61,774 nt of DNA, from the NCBI GenBank assembly GCA_023431285.1, contig JAEYXN010000248.1, positions 1 to 61,774 of the forward strand. Direction: 5' to 3'. Below the pieces are notes generated by a model. The model had not been told where the DNA came from. It did no database searches and saw only the letters and a program-made list of their open reading frames with translations. This document shows positions 8,795-17,237 of the stretch, in pieces. Every line of letters begins with the position of its first letter. The first letter of the stretch is position 1. This DNA comes from Bacteroidota bacterium. GTDB taxonomy: Bacteria; Bacteroidota; Bacteroidia; Cytophagales; Cyclobacteriaceae. Position numbers and translations under genes: made by a program.

Positions 8795-8926
8795 GGATTA
8801 ACGTCACATTTTAGAGGAGAGCATAAAGATGATTATGAAACTCAACTTAGTAGGCAAGTTCAGCATCGGTCAGAATTCCATAAAGAAATATCTGTTTTTT
8901 TTGGAGAAGGGGCCTAAGGAAGAGCG

Positions 8927-9142
8927 CTATTCAGTGACTCCGTCGATGTCTTTGAGGATATTGTTTACTGACTCTTCAGTTGAAGTGAGTTTGGCTTTGC
9001 AGATCAGGATTAGCATGGTGGCTCTTTTTACTTTTTCGGAAAGCTCATCGACAGAGATTTTGCCATTCTCGATTTCCTGGACGATCCTTTGCAGTTCTTC
9101 GAATGCCTGTGTATAGCTGGGTTGCTCTGAGTCGTTCATCAT
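8927..9142 (-). CDS. xseB: Exodeoxyribonuclease VII small subunit
   Basis: A 71-residue small subunit of exonuclease VII, which degrades single-stranded DNA to oligonucleotides with the XseA subunit. The family core is plain: SYTQAFEELQRIVQEIENG, then DELSEKVKRA and a helical tail ending in the ILKDI region. Length is normal. Its ATG overlaps the xseA stop codon by 4 bp, so translation is coupled. A second ATG is in frame at the next codon. It is the last gene of the xseA-xseB operon. Confidence 0.92.
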   Translation of the reverse strand: MMNDSEQPSYTQAFEELQRIVQEIENGKISVDELSEKVKRATMLILICKAKLTSTEESVNNILKDIDGVTE

Positions 9143-10527
9143 GGTTGTTTTCCTTTCTCTACACGGCTGATGAGTTCGCCGTCTGCAAATATAGTTCTTA
9201 TCATTTCCCCGTCTTCAACATTTTTCGGTGATGCCGTTTTTCCTTCCGCGTTCAGCGTGATCGAAAAACCTCTCTTCAAAACATTGATCGGATCCATAAT
9301 GGATACACTCTTCTCCGCCCGTTCCACGTTTTGTTTCGCCATCTCTAATGTTGATCCTGCCGCGGATGCCAGTTCCTGTCCAAGCTCGCCGATAACATCG
9401 CGATGATTATTCAACTCAGATTCACTCACTTCTCGTAATAGGGTTGTCTTTTGAAGAATTCGTTCCGCCTCTCTTCTGATCAGGAATTTTGATTCCTGTC
9501 CGAGGACCGAGGTACATCCGTTCAAGGCATGACGACTTCGCAGCAGGTGGTTTCGGGTGATCGATTGAAAGTATCTTAACAGGTTTTCGAGGCGGAACTT
9601 TTCATCATATAAAATTGCAGAGGAAGCCTCAATGACTAATTTCTTGGCTTTTCTCAGGGGCTCGGCGAAGTCGTGGAAACGGCGAATAAGGAAATCTGCG
9701 AGCTCTGATGGTGTGATCGCATTCTTGTGCGCCACCAATTCTACAACAGTTTCATTCGTAGAATGTCCGATACCTGTAAACACGGGAATCGGAAATAGCG
9801 CAACCTCCCTTGCGAGTTCATAGTTATTGTAAGATGAAAGCCCGACATCCCCACCGCCACCACGAACGATAGCCACCGCATCAAAATGCGTAATCACTTT
9901 CTTTATGCGGCGCAGTTGGTTGAGGATGGACCCCACAGATCGTTCTCCCTGCAGTAGAGACGGAAAGAGTACGTTGAAGAATCGATACCCCCAGGGATTT
10001 TTTTCCAGGATGTTGATATAGTCCGAGTATCCTTTACTGGTTTCAACGGAGATCACCGCGATGCGCTGAGGAAGGAGTTCAAGCTTCCTGGCTTTGTTCG
10101 CATTGAAGATACCTTCTTCCGTCAGCCGCCTGATGGATTCCTGCTTCTCGCGTTCGAGCTCGCCCAGTGAGTACACAGGATCGATATCGATAATCCTGAG
10201 GCTTAGGCTGTGGACTGCGTCGAAATTTATAGAGGCAAGGAAAAGAATATTGATGCCGTCCTTCAAAGGTTCGTTCAGCGTGGAGAGGAACTTATGATTG
10301 ATCCGGCGGAAATCATCTTTCCAGAGACTGGCGCGCATCTGGGCAATCACGCGTCCATCTTTTTTCTCAACCAGGTCAGGATAACAATGACCAGAATGGG
10401 AGTAATGGTTTAACTTGTTCATCTCGGCTTTCACCCAGAAGGATGTGCGGTATCGCTCGGAGATAGTTTTTTGAATGCTCCGCGTGACTTCCGCAAGGGT
10501 GAAGATCTTCCTTTCATCCATGGCCAT
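9139..10527 (-). CDS. xseA: Exodeoxyribonuclease VII large subunit
   Basis: A 462-residue catalytic subunit of exonuclease VII. The N-terminal OB-fold region (about 1-110) begins KIFTLAEVTRSIQKTISERY and includes SFWVKAEMN. The catalytic core has the family motifs RGGGG (IVRGGGGDVGL) and PVFTGIGHSTNETVVELVAH. A coiled-coil arm and a C-terminal beta segment (VLKRGFSITL) complete the fold. The frame runs 47 codons further upstream from a TTG. I chose the ATG directly before MDERK because homologues start at that point and the extension is low-complexity. xseB overlaps its 3' end. Confidence 0.9.
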   Translation of the reverse strand: MAMDERKIFTLAEVTRSIQKTISERYRTSFWVKAEMNKLNHYSHSGHCYPDLVEKKDGRVIAQMRASLWKDDFRRINHKFLSTLNEPLKDGINILFLASINFDAVHSLSLRIIDIDPVYSLGELEREKQESIRRLTEEGIFNANKARKLELLPQRIAVISVETSKGYSDYINILEKNPWGYRFFNVLFPSLLQGERSVGSILNQLRRIKKVITHFDAVAIVRGGGGDVGLSSYNNYELAREVALFPIPVFTGIGHSTNETVVELVAHKNAITPSELADFLIRRFHDFAEPLRKAKKLVIEASSAILYDEKFRLENLLRYFQSITRNHLLRSRHALNGCTSVLGQESKFLIRREAERILQKTTLLREVSESELNNHRDVIGELGQELASAAGSTLEMAKQNVERAEKSVSIMDPINVLKRGFSITLNAEGKTASPKNVEDGEMIRTIFADGELISRVEKGKQP

Positions 10528-10677
10528 AATTTTTCTAAGGTAAGTAACGCCAGGGTAAGAAGCCGATTTTTCTTTCCTGGAAAAGGAAACAATGTTGAGA
10601 TTCCGTTCTCGGTGTTGCATTCCCTTTGCCCCTGTCTGAGGATTCCGTTCAGGCATCCGATTTTTCAATCTTAGTTT

Positions 10678-11127
10678 ATGAAAGTGGCAATCTCCTTCCT
10701 GCTTGTTTTCTTTTTCGGTGGCGACGCGGTGGAACGCCTTCCAAAATGGAATTTCTATTACAATAAGCAGTTGATCCTGGAAGGTGATCCCAAAGACGGC
10801 CGTGTAGTGCCGCAGGCTAAATTGGTCGTAGACGCAGCTTCTCCCGGTGAGATAGTAGCCACCTTTAACTACGACGTGAAGTCGACTTTCAGTAGCAGAC
10901 TCGAAGTAAAGACCGGGAATCAGACGTTACTGAAGCTTGAATATACGAGCAATCCTTCCGGAATTGGCATCGCGCCGACGGTGAAAAATGGAAGTGTGTT
11001 TACCATTTCGCTTGTCGACATCCTGGTGAAGATGGAAAAGGACACTGCTGCACTCGATTTCTATTATTCCGACGATCATGTGAGCAATGAAATGGTAGGT
11101 ACTGTCGACCTTATCCGTGAGCGCTAA
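10678..11127 (+). CDS. Hypothetical secreted protein
   Basis: I do not recognise this 149-residue protein. The first ~15 residues are hydrophobic (MKVAISFLLVFFFGG), a short signal peptide. The rest looks all-beta: alternating hydrophobic strands with LVVDAASPGEIVATFNYD and FTISLVDILVKM, no Cys and no catalytic motif. It is probably periplasmic. It is divergent from xseA, and only about 150 bp separate the two starts. Confidence 0.6.
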   Translation: MKVAISFLLVFFFGGDAVERLPKWNFYYNKQLILEGDPKDGRVVPQAKLVVDAASPGEIVATFNYDVKSTFSSRLEVKTGNQTLLKLEYTSNPSGIGIAPTVKNGSVFTISLVDILVKMEKDTAALDFYYSDDHVSNEMVGTVDLIRER

Positions 11128-11361
11128 GCCTAATGACCGTTAGGGCAACGAATAAGGGTTTCGCCGCTTTAGAGGTGAGTGTGCGTATCAGAAATGTGAC
11201 TTCCAGACCACCATCCCCGGAAGGAGGGGAATATCGTTTCATCATTCTTATTTGTCTTTTACTTCCATTAAACCTTATTCCATATCGCTTTCGCACTCGT
11301 AAACCCTAAACAATTCATTTTTTCAGGCGGCGGTTAGTGTGGTAGAATAGCAATCCTTCCG

Positions 11362-11369
11362 TAGTTTTG
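11362..11369 (+). promoter_or_regulatory. -7 box (TAGTTTTG), near-leaderless start
   Basis: An exact TAnnTTTG match ends 5 bp before the ATG of the FAD/Fe-S oxidoreductase. With usual spacing, transcription would begin at or next to the start codon, giving a leaderless or nearly leaderless message. This also supports the chosen start. Confidence 0.45.
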
Positions 11370-11374
11370 CGGCC

Positions 11375-14287
11375 ATGAATTTCGAGGCTTTAGTAAAAGA
11401 CATGGATGGCGAATTTCTTACCGGCGACACAATTCGCAGGTTGTATGCGACTGATGCATCCGCCTACCGGGAGATGCCTTTGGCCGTTGCTATTCCAAAG
11501 ACAGAAAAAGACATTGAACGTTTGATCCGTTTTGCCAACGCCAACGGAACATCGCTGATACCAAGGACGGCCGGAACTTCGCTGGCGGGACAGGTTGTGG
11601 GTAGCGGTATCGTTGTTGACGTCTCCCGCCATTTTACGAGCATCATCGAATTGAATGAAAAGGAAGGATGGGTAATCGTTCAACCCGGAATCGTTCGTGA
11701 CGATCTGAATGCCTATCTGAAGCCTTTTGGATATTTCTTCGCACCTGAAACATCAACCGCTAACCGCGCAATGATCGGCGGTATGATCGGCAATAACTCC
11801 TGTGGCTCCAATTCTGTTATCTATGGCAGCACCCGCGAGCATCTTCTCGAACTCGAAGGTTATTTATCGGATGGAAGCAAAGTCTTTTTCGGCCCCGTTT
11901 CCAATGAGGAGTTCGAAAAGAAGGCTAATGAACCTACACTGGAAGGATCCCTATATGCTCACACAAAGAGAATTCTTTCAGATACGCGGAACATCGAAGA
12001 GATCGAAAAAGAGTTCCCAAAATACACTATACCCCGTCGTAATACCGGATACGCTGTTGATATGCTGGCGCGGATGCAGCCGTTCAATACGAATGGTGGC
12101 AAGTTCAACTTCTGTAGCCTCGTAGCAGGGTCGGAGGGTACGCTGGTGTTTGTGACCAGGGCAAAACTGAAACTGTCGAAGGTTGAGCCGCCACACAAAA
12201 AGCTGGTGTGTATCCATTGCAATAGCATAGACGAGTCGTTGCATGCCAACCTTGTTGCGTTACAGCACAATCCTTCGGCGGTGGAGCTGATGGACCATTA
12301 CGTGTTTGAGGCGACGAAGCGAAATCGCGGACAGGTAGAGAACCGTTTTTTCATTGAAGGTGATCCGCAGGCCATTCTGGTGGCGGAGCTCACCAGAGAG
12401 TCGGACGACGAAGCAGAGAGCGCTGCTCTTGCGCTTATTGCCGACCTAAAGTCTAAGAATCTAGGCTATTCTTATCCTGTGGTCGCAGGTGAAAACATCA
12501 GGAAAGTATGGAATCTCAGGAAGGCGGGACTCGGATTGCTTTCAAATGTGCCCGGAGATGAGAAGCCTGTTCCGGTTATTGAAGACACCGCCGTCGATGT
12601 GAATGATCTTCCTGCTTACATCGCCGACATGAACGAAGTGTTGAAACGTCACGGCCTGTATAGTGTACACTACGCACATGCGGGCTCCGGTGAGCTTCAC
12701 CTTCGGCCGATCATAGACCTTAAGAAAACGGAAGGTGTCAACCTGTTTCGTAAGATCGCGGAAGAGACGGCCACACTGGTGAAGAAATACAACGGATCGC
12801 TTAGTGGTGAACATGGTGATGGACGTCTGAGAGGAGAGTTTATCCGCCAGATAATTGGTGATCATAACTACGCGCTCATTCGCGAGCTGAAGAAGGTGTG
12901 GGATGAGAAGAATGTTTTTAATCCTGGAAAAATCGTTGACACACCACCGATGGATACCTTCCTTCGTTATGAGCGTGACCAGGAGACGAAGGAGTTCGAT
13001 ACCATTCTGGATTTTTCCGAGACAATGGGAATCCTTCGAACCGCCGAGCAATGCAATGGCAGTGGTGACTGCAGGAAGTCGCAGATCAGCGGTGGCACTA
13101 TGTGTCCCAGCTATATGGCCACACGGAACGAGAAGGATACAACGAGGGCTCGTGCGAATATTCTTCGCGAGATGATTACCCGTAGTGACCTCGCCAATCC
13201 CTTCGCGCATGAAGAGATCAAAGAGGTAATGGATCTGTGCCTTAGCTGTAAAGGCTGCAAGTCGGAATGCCCTTCGAATGTTGACATGGGCAAGCTGAAG
13301 CAGGAGTGGCAGTATCAGTATTATAAGGCCAAGGGAGTGCCGCTGAGAAATCGTCTGATCGGAAATTTCGCCGCAGGTATGAAGCTGGCTTCGCTGCTTC
13401 CATGGGGTTACCGTTTGGTGTTTGGAAATCAACTCACAGGAAACGCAGCAAAGGCGATCATGGGTTTCGCGAAGAAGCGCAGCATGCCTGAAATTTCCAC
13501 TACTACGTGGAGGTATTGGTTCGAGAAAGAGTTTCGTCCTACGGTGAAGAAACCGATCAAGACTGTCCATCTTTTTGTCGATGAGTTGTTAAACTATAAC
13601 GAGGCTGAAATAGGGATCACCACGGTGAAGCTACTCGACAGATTGGGATACGCAGTGAAAGTCGTGAATCACGATCCTTCCGGCCGTAGCTTCCTTTCAA
13701 AGGGATTTCTTGAAGAGGCCAGAGACCTGGCGCGCCGGAATGTATCCTTGTATCATCCTCTGGTGAGTGCGGACACTCCTCTCGTCGGCGTCGAACCTTC
13801 CGCAATCCTCACCTTCAAGGACGAATACCCCGACCTGCTTCGCGGTGAGGAGAAAACCAAAGCAAAGGAGATCGCTGCGTATACATTCCTCATCGAAGAG
13901 TTTCTTGCCCGTGAGCTGGAGCTTGGTAACATTGATCTGAATTTGTTTAAAGAGCAGAAGGCGCTCATCAAAGTGCACGGTCATTGCCAGCAGAAAGCGC
14001 TCTCATCGATGACGCCGGTGAAGATCATCCTTACCCGGATGGGCTCCAATGAAGTGCATATGATTCCTTCCGGATGTTGTGGCATGGCCGGATCGTTCGG
14101 GTATGAGGCTGAGCATTATGATATCTCAATGAAGATCGGAGAGCTTGTATTGTTTCCGACAGTGCGAAAGCAACCTGATAATGTTATTATCGCGGCACCT
14201 GGTACGAGCTGCAGACATCAGATCAAGGATGGCACGGGAAGAAAGGCACTCCATCCAGTAGAGATAATCTTCAACGCTCTCAAGTGA
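11375..14287 (+). CDS. FAD-linked / (Fe-S) oxidoreductase, D-lactate or 2-hydroxyacid dehydrogenase type
   Basis: A 970-residue fusion of a GlcD/Dld-type flavoprotein with a GlpC/GlcF-type iron-sulfur subunit, like YdiJ and Dld2. The FAD-binding PCMH domain (about 20-240) has IPRTAGTSLAGQVVG and NNSCGSNSVIYG. A FAD-oxidase C-terminal domain runs to about 500 (SLSGEHGDGRLRGEF). A ferredoxin-like segment begins near Cys560 (CNGSGDCRK, GTMCPSY) with a CxxCxxCxxxCP cluster at 622-632 (CLSCKGCKSECP). A CCG domain follows at 901-903 (GCCGMAGSFGYE). It probably oxidises a 2-hydroxyacid and passes electrons to a membrane or soluble acceptor. The substrate cannot be read from sequence. It is convergent with the next gene. 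Confidence 0.88.
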   Translation: MNFEALVKDMDGEFLTGDTIRRLYATDASAYREMPLAVAIPKTEKDIERLIRFANANGTSLIPRTAGTSLAGQVVGSGIVVDVSRHFTSIIELNEKEGWVIVQPGIVRDDLNAYLKPFGYFFAPETSTANRAMIGGMIGNNSCGSNSVIYGSTREHLLELEGYLSDGSKVFFGPVSNEEFEKKANEPTLEGSLYAHTKRILSDTRNIEEIEKEFPKYTIPRRNTGYAVDMLARMQPFNTNGGKFNFCSLVAGSEGTLVFVTRAKLKLSKVEPPHKKLVCIHCNSIDESLHANLVALQHNPSAVELMDHYVFEATKRNRGQVENRFFIEGDPQAILVAELTRESDDEAESAALALIADLKSKNLGYSYPVVAGENIRKVWNLRKAGLGLLSNVPGDEKPVPVIEDTAVDVNDLPAYIADMNEVLKRHGLYSVHYAHAGSGELHLRPIIDLKKTEGVNLFRKIAEETATLVKKYNGSLSGEHGDGRLRGEFIRQIIGDHNYALIRELKKVWDEKNVFNPGKIVDTPPMDTFLRYERDQETKEFDTILDFSETMGILRTAEQCNGSGDCRKSQISGGTMCPSYMATRNEKDTTRARANILREMITRSDLANPFAHEEIKEVMDLCLSCKGCKSECPSNVDMGKLKQEWQYQYYKAKGVPLRNRLIGNFAAGMKLASLLPWGYRLVFGNQLTGNAAKAIMGFAKKRSMPEISTTTWRYWFEKEFRPTVKKPIKTVHLFVDELLNYNEAEIGITTVKLLDRLGYAVKVVNHDPSGRSFLSKGFLEEARDLARRNVSLYHPLVSADTPLVGVEPSAILTFKDEYPDLLRGEEKTKAKEIAAYTFLIEEFLARELELGNIDLNLFKEQKALIKVHGHCQQKALSSMTPVKIILTRMGSNEVHMIPSGCCGMAGSFGYEAEHYDISMKIGELVLFPTVRKQPDNVIIAAPGTSCRHQIKDGTGRKALHPVEIIFNALK

Positions 14288-14305
14288 CCTTTTGCCTAGG
14301 GGATC

Positions 14306-15190
14306 TTATTTGATTTTGGCCATCGCCCTCACAGGGAAAGTGCCGACACCTTTGAACTTTGGCGGTATTGCGCTGAATAAGAATTCTTCATCCGGTACAT
14401 GCTGGAGATTACAGAGGTGTTCAACGATCAGAATCTCGCTACCCAGGAGCGTGGAATGAACAGGGCGGATCTTCCTGGTGGTGTTATCAATATTATGCGA
14501 GTCAATGCCTACGAGCTTTACACCGCAGTCTCTTAAATATTCTGCGGCATCTTCTGTTAGATACGGATGGTTCTCATAATAGGCGGGGGTGTTCCAGTGT
14601 TTGTCCCATCCGGTGTGAATCAGTACTGCGCGATTTCGTATCTCAAGATTTTTCAGGTGTTCCGCCGATACAGCAAGACTGGTTTCATAGGACACGCGAA
14701 CCACAATGCCTTCGAGGTCGGTAAATGCTTCCAGTTCTATTTCGGAAAGATCTTTTCCGTTTTCGAATCGATGGAAAGGGCAGTCGAGATAGGTACCGGT
14801 ATTTGAAACCATCTCTATGCGCGCGATCTGGAATTCCGTTCCTTCGTCATAGAACTTCCTCGATTCTTCGCGACTCAGATAATCGCAGATGAGGGGAGGG
14901 GGTAATCCTTTGTAAGTAACGAGTCCGTCTTCGATGGTATGGCTCAGGTCGACAAGCATCTTTCGTGAAGCCTGATTGAAAGGTTTCCGCTTATGCTTCT
15001 CCTGAAAGACGACTTTGTTTATGATGTTAACTTTTCCGACCATAAGCAGTCGCATATCAGCGACGAGGTAGTCAGCGATCTGTTTGTCGGAAATGTTATC
15101 ACCTTCGATGTCAAGGCGGAAATCTTCACCCCTGATGCTTCCACCGTTAGTGAAGAATATTTCGAAGTCGAACTTAGCTCTGTTTTCCAT
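14306..15190 (-). CDS. Cyclase-family (kynurenine formamidase-like) protein, divergent
   Basis: A 294-residue protein. Residues 78-294 match the cyclase/KynB fold: MLVDLSHTIEDGLVTYKG, later GIDSHNID and a C-terminal FPVRA. The metal motif HxGTHxDxPxH is altered to NTGTYLDCPFH (130-140): the first His is Asn and the second is Tyr, while Asp136 and His140 remain. Residues 1-70 form an extra domain not typical of KynB (FFTNGGSIRGEDFRLDIEG). An internal ATG at residue 78 could give the catalytic part alone. The start codon lies about 8 bp from rhs debris on the other strand, so the native upstream region seems to have been replaced. Activity is uncertain. Confidence 0.7.
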   Translation of the reverse strand: MENRAKFDFEIFFTNGGSIRGEDFRLDIEGDNISDKQIADYLVADMRLLMVGKVNIINKVVFQEKHKRKPFNQASRKMLVDLSHTIEDGLVTYKGLPPPLICDYLSREESRKFYDEGTEFQIARIEMVSNTGTYLDCPFHRFENGKDLSEIELEAFTDLEGIVVRVSYETSLAVSAEHLKNLEIRNRAVLIHTGWDKHWNTPAYYENHPYLTEDAAEYLRDCGVKLVGIDSHNIDNTTRKIRPVHSTLLGSEILIVEHLCNLQHVPDEEFLFSAIPPKFKGVGTFPVRAMAKIK

Positions 15191-15197
15191 GGGTGTG

Positions 15198-16331
15198 AAG
15201 GTGAAGAAAAAAGGCTACTTATACATATATTTAAGCAACGAACAGGCGGTTCAGACCAATGTGTACTTCGATGATCTGAAGATCGTGCATCACACTGCGA
15301 TTCAAAGCGCTGCAGACTACTATCCCTTCGGGTTGACGTTCAATGCCTACCAGGCTGACAATTCCGTCGAACAGAAATACCAGTACAATGGGAAAGAGCT
15401 TCAGGACGAGCTGGATCTCGACTGGCTGGATTACGGAGCGAGAATGTACATGCCGGACATTGCGCGATGCGGAGTTGGAGATCCGATGGCGGAGCAGATG
15501 AGGAGGTGGAGCGTTTATACGTATGCTTTTAACAATCCGGTAAGATTCATTGATCCAGATGGAATGATGCCGTTTGATGTGGGGCTCGGGGGTTCTGGCG
15601 GTTCGTCGTATAAACTTGCCACGGAGGGTATAAGAGCTACGACGAAGGAGGCGAAGCCTGCAGTATACAAGACAGAAGGCTTAGCACCAACTGTAATTTT
15701 TACAGTTGATCCCGAGTCAGGAGCGATACAAATAATTGGCAGTGTTTGGAAGAGCGAGGAAACTGGTGAAGGTGGAGAAAGCAGCGCGATTGCCGGCGCT
15801 ACCCCGACAGGTGGTAATTCTTGAGGTGGAGGTAAGAAAGCCCAGCAAGATAGTTATCCGATTAATGTCTCTAAAGCGTCCTTGCCTGAGCTTATGGAAG
15901 CTTTTGCTACAGCGTACGACTGGAGCAGGTCTGGTACTGATTATGTTATGTCTCAACTTTTTGACATTGCCAATCTGACGCAATCTCAGGCGGCATTCAA
16001 TTCTGAGTATGAAAGGAAGTTCAAAAATGTCAAATTTTACTTAAAATTAGGAGTTCACGAACCTGGCACGGCCAAGGGTTATGATGGTCGGATAATCGAT
16101 ATTGTTCAGCCGTACTATCAATACGCCGATACCTACAATCACGGCAAAGGTTGGGACAAAGATCCTGCTTCGATGCCAACGTCGGCAAACAGCGGAAATG
16201 TGATTCGTAGTGGATACCCATATGCCTTAACAATCTACGGCACATATCAGAACAATGATCGCATGGCTAGCTTGTACTTCCAAAATTTGTCAGATTTTCA
16301 ACTTTTTTTAAAATATGTTAAAGGAAAATAA
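15198..16331 (+). pseudogene. Truncated Rhs polymorphic toxin with in-frame stop
   Basis: C-terminal remnant of an RHS/YD-repeat protein. Core hallmarks are present: YYPFGLTFNAY, KYQYNGKELQDELDLDWLDYG, ARMYMPDI and NNPVRFIDPDGM. Everything N-terminal of about 60 residues before the core end is missing; the frame begins at the cyclase gene start. A TGA at 15822-15824 interrupts a Gly/Ser-rich linker (TPTGGNS, stop, GGGKKAQQ). The same frame then continues to 16331 as an unrecognised variable C-terminal domain (about 160 residues, with AYDWSRSGTDYVMSQLFDI). GGA to TGA is one base change, so this reads as a nonsense mutation between core and toxin tip. A TTG at 15882 could start the tip alone. 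Confidence 0.8.
15840..15849 (+). repeat. Core/tip junction repeat, copy 1 (GCCCAGCAAG)
   Basis: The 10-mer encodes Ala-Gln-Gln at the border between the Rhs linker and its variable tip. The identical 10-mer in the same reading phase opens the second toxin cassette at 16809-16818. Confidence 0.5.
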
Positions 16332-16764
16332 CTTAGCCCTAACGACGGCCTGTATTTTTATTATACTAACCACGTCATGCGGGAAACCCAAAACAAACAT
16401 TAGCGACAATCAGCATCTAATGCTTGAGGGGATTTGGTCATATATTGAGAATGATTCGGTGTACGGGGAAATAATTTGTACCCACGATTTTTATTGGACT
16501 TACACGGAAGGGGGCGGTCCGAGGCTCCTTCCGTATGAGATTCGAAATGATTCACTAAAGACACCATTCCTACATGCAGAACTTCAACGCGTAAGTAAGA
16601 ATGAGTTTTTGCTTTTGGGAGACGGCGTTAGAGTTGAACTTAAAAGGCTATCCGAAGAGATTGATACAGCTCTGTTGATTCAGGGTAACGATTCCGCGAT
16701 TCACCATTATTACTTCGGCGGTTTTGTTGAAAGAGAGAAACTATGGAAAAAACGTCACGACTGA
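16315..16764 (+). CDS. Small lipoprotein, candidate immunity protein
   Basis: A 149-residue predicted lipoprotein: hydrophobic N-terminus, then the lipobox-like LTTSCGKP near residue 22, and a small beta-rich mature domain (WSYIENDSVYGEIICTHDFY). I recognise no family. Its ATG lies inside the toxin-tip frame, overlapping its end by 17 bp, which is the usual spacing for a toxin-immunity pair. A membrane-anchored exported immunity protein would suit a toxin acting outside the cytoplasm. The function is inferred from position only. Confidence 0.55.
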   Translation: MLKENNLALTTACIFIILTTSCGKPKTNISDNQHLMLEGIWSYIENDSVYGEIICTHDFYWTYTEGGGPRLLPYEIRNDSLKTPFLHAELQRVSKNEFLLLGDGVRVELKRLSEEIDTALLIQGNDSAIHHYYFGGFVEREKLWKKRHD

Positions 16765-16805
16765 GTTTATAAATAAATTAACTTTTGTTTTCAATCGGAC
16801 TCTAG

Positions 16806-17237
16806 CGTGCCCAGCAAGGGTTGCCAACCACTGCTGAACTCGCTGAGATGTACGATAAACCATTCACGCAGTTTGTGAATGACCTTCAGAATATCGTGGA
16901 TCAAAAAGGCTGGACTGGAAAATTTGATCAACAGGCCTTATTTAACCACTTGTATCATAACGGATATCAGTACATACTAAAACCTGAAGCGAAGCCGAAT
17001 CAGTTTGAATGGAGATTGGGCCTGACGTATCTGACGGTAGGAATTGGAGACAGAAGTTTAATAACGCCAACAGATCGTCTGGGTCTCGTGCCTGGTAACA
17101 CCAACATTCATGGCTTCACTGGGTTCGAGGAGAATTACGATCACAGACTAACTTATCTATTTGTACTCGATGATGCTTCAAAGAGTGGAAGCACGTATGT
17201 TGTTGCTATGAGTTTTTCACCATTAATACCAAAATGA
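16806..17237 (+). pseudogene. Orphan Rhs toxin tip without core
   Basis: A 143-codon frame beginning directly after an in-frame TAG (16803-16805) with Arg-Ala-Gln-Gln-Gly. The Ala-Gln-Gln matches the junction of the upstream Rhs tip. No ATG or GTG stands at the front; the first possible start is a TTG at 16821 (reading LPTTAELAEMYDKPFTQFVN). The product looks like an autonomous small domain, with HNGYQYILKPEAKPNQFEWR and a VVAMSFSPL end, and no recognisable catalytic motif. The layout is that of a displaced, silent toxin cassette kept downstream of an active Rhs gene, able to be joined to the core by recombination. Confidence 0.6.
16809..16818 (+). repeat. Core/tip junction repeat, copy 2 (GCCCAGCAAG)
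   Basis: Identical to 15840-15849 and in the same codon phase. It could be the remnant of homology at which toxin tips are exchanged. Confidence 0.5.

Larger units (their letters stand above)
7872..8926. other. 1 kb gap with repeats and a candidate sRNA
   Basis: No protein gene is convincing here. The gap holds a GC-rich hairpin, a heptamer microsatellite, copies of an ACGCAGAG-type repeat, and a strong intrinsic terminator on the plus strand with no coding gene upstream of it. Each is listed separately. Confidence 0.6.

Noticed and set aside
12542..13570. 342-codon open frame on the minus strand inside the FAD/Fe-S oxidoreductase gene
   Set aside because: The plus strand carries unmistakable FAD and Fe-S motifs throughout. 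The antisense frame has no family motif and is a shadow of high-GC codons.
15084..15197. Upstream extension of the rhs frame
   Set aside because: It lies antisense within the intact cyclase gene and has no RHS similarity. The true remnant begins after the cyclase start.
15822..15824. TGA read as selenocysteine in the Rhs frame
   Set aside because: It lies in a Gly-rich linker, not at a catalytic position, and no SECIS-like hairpin was seen. A Gly to stop mutation is simpler.
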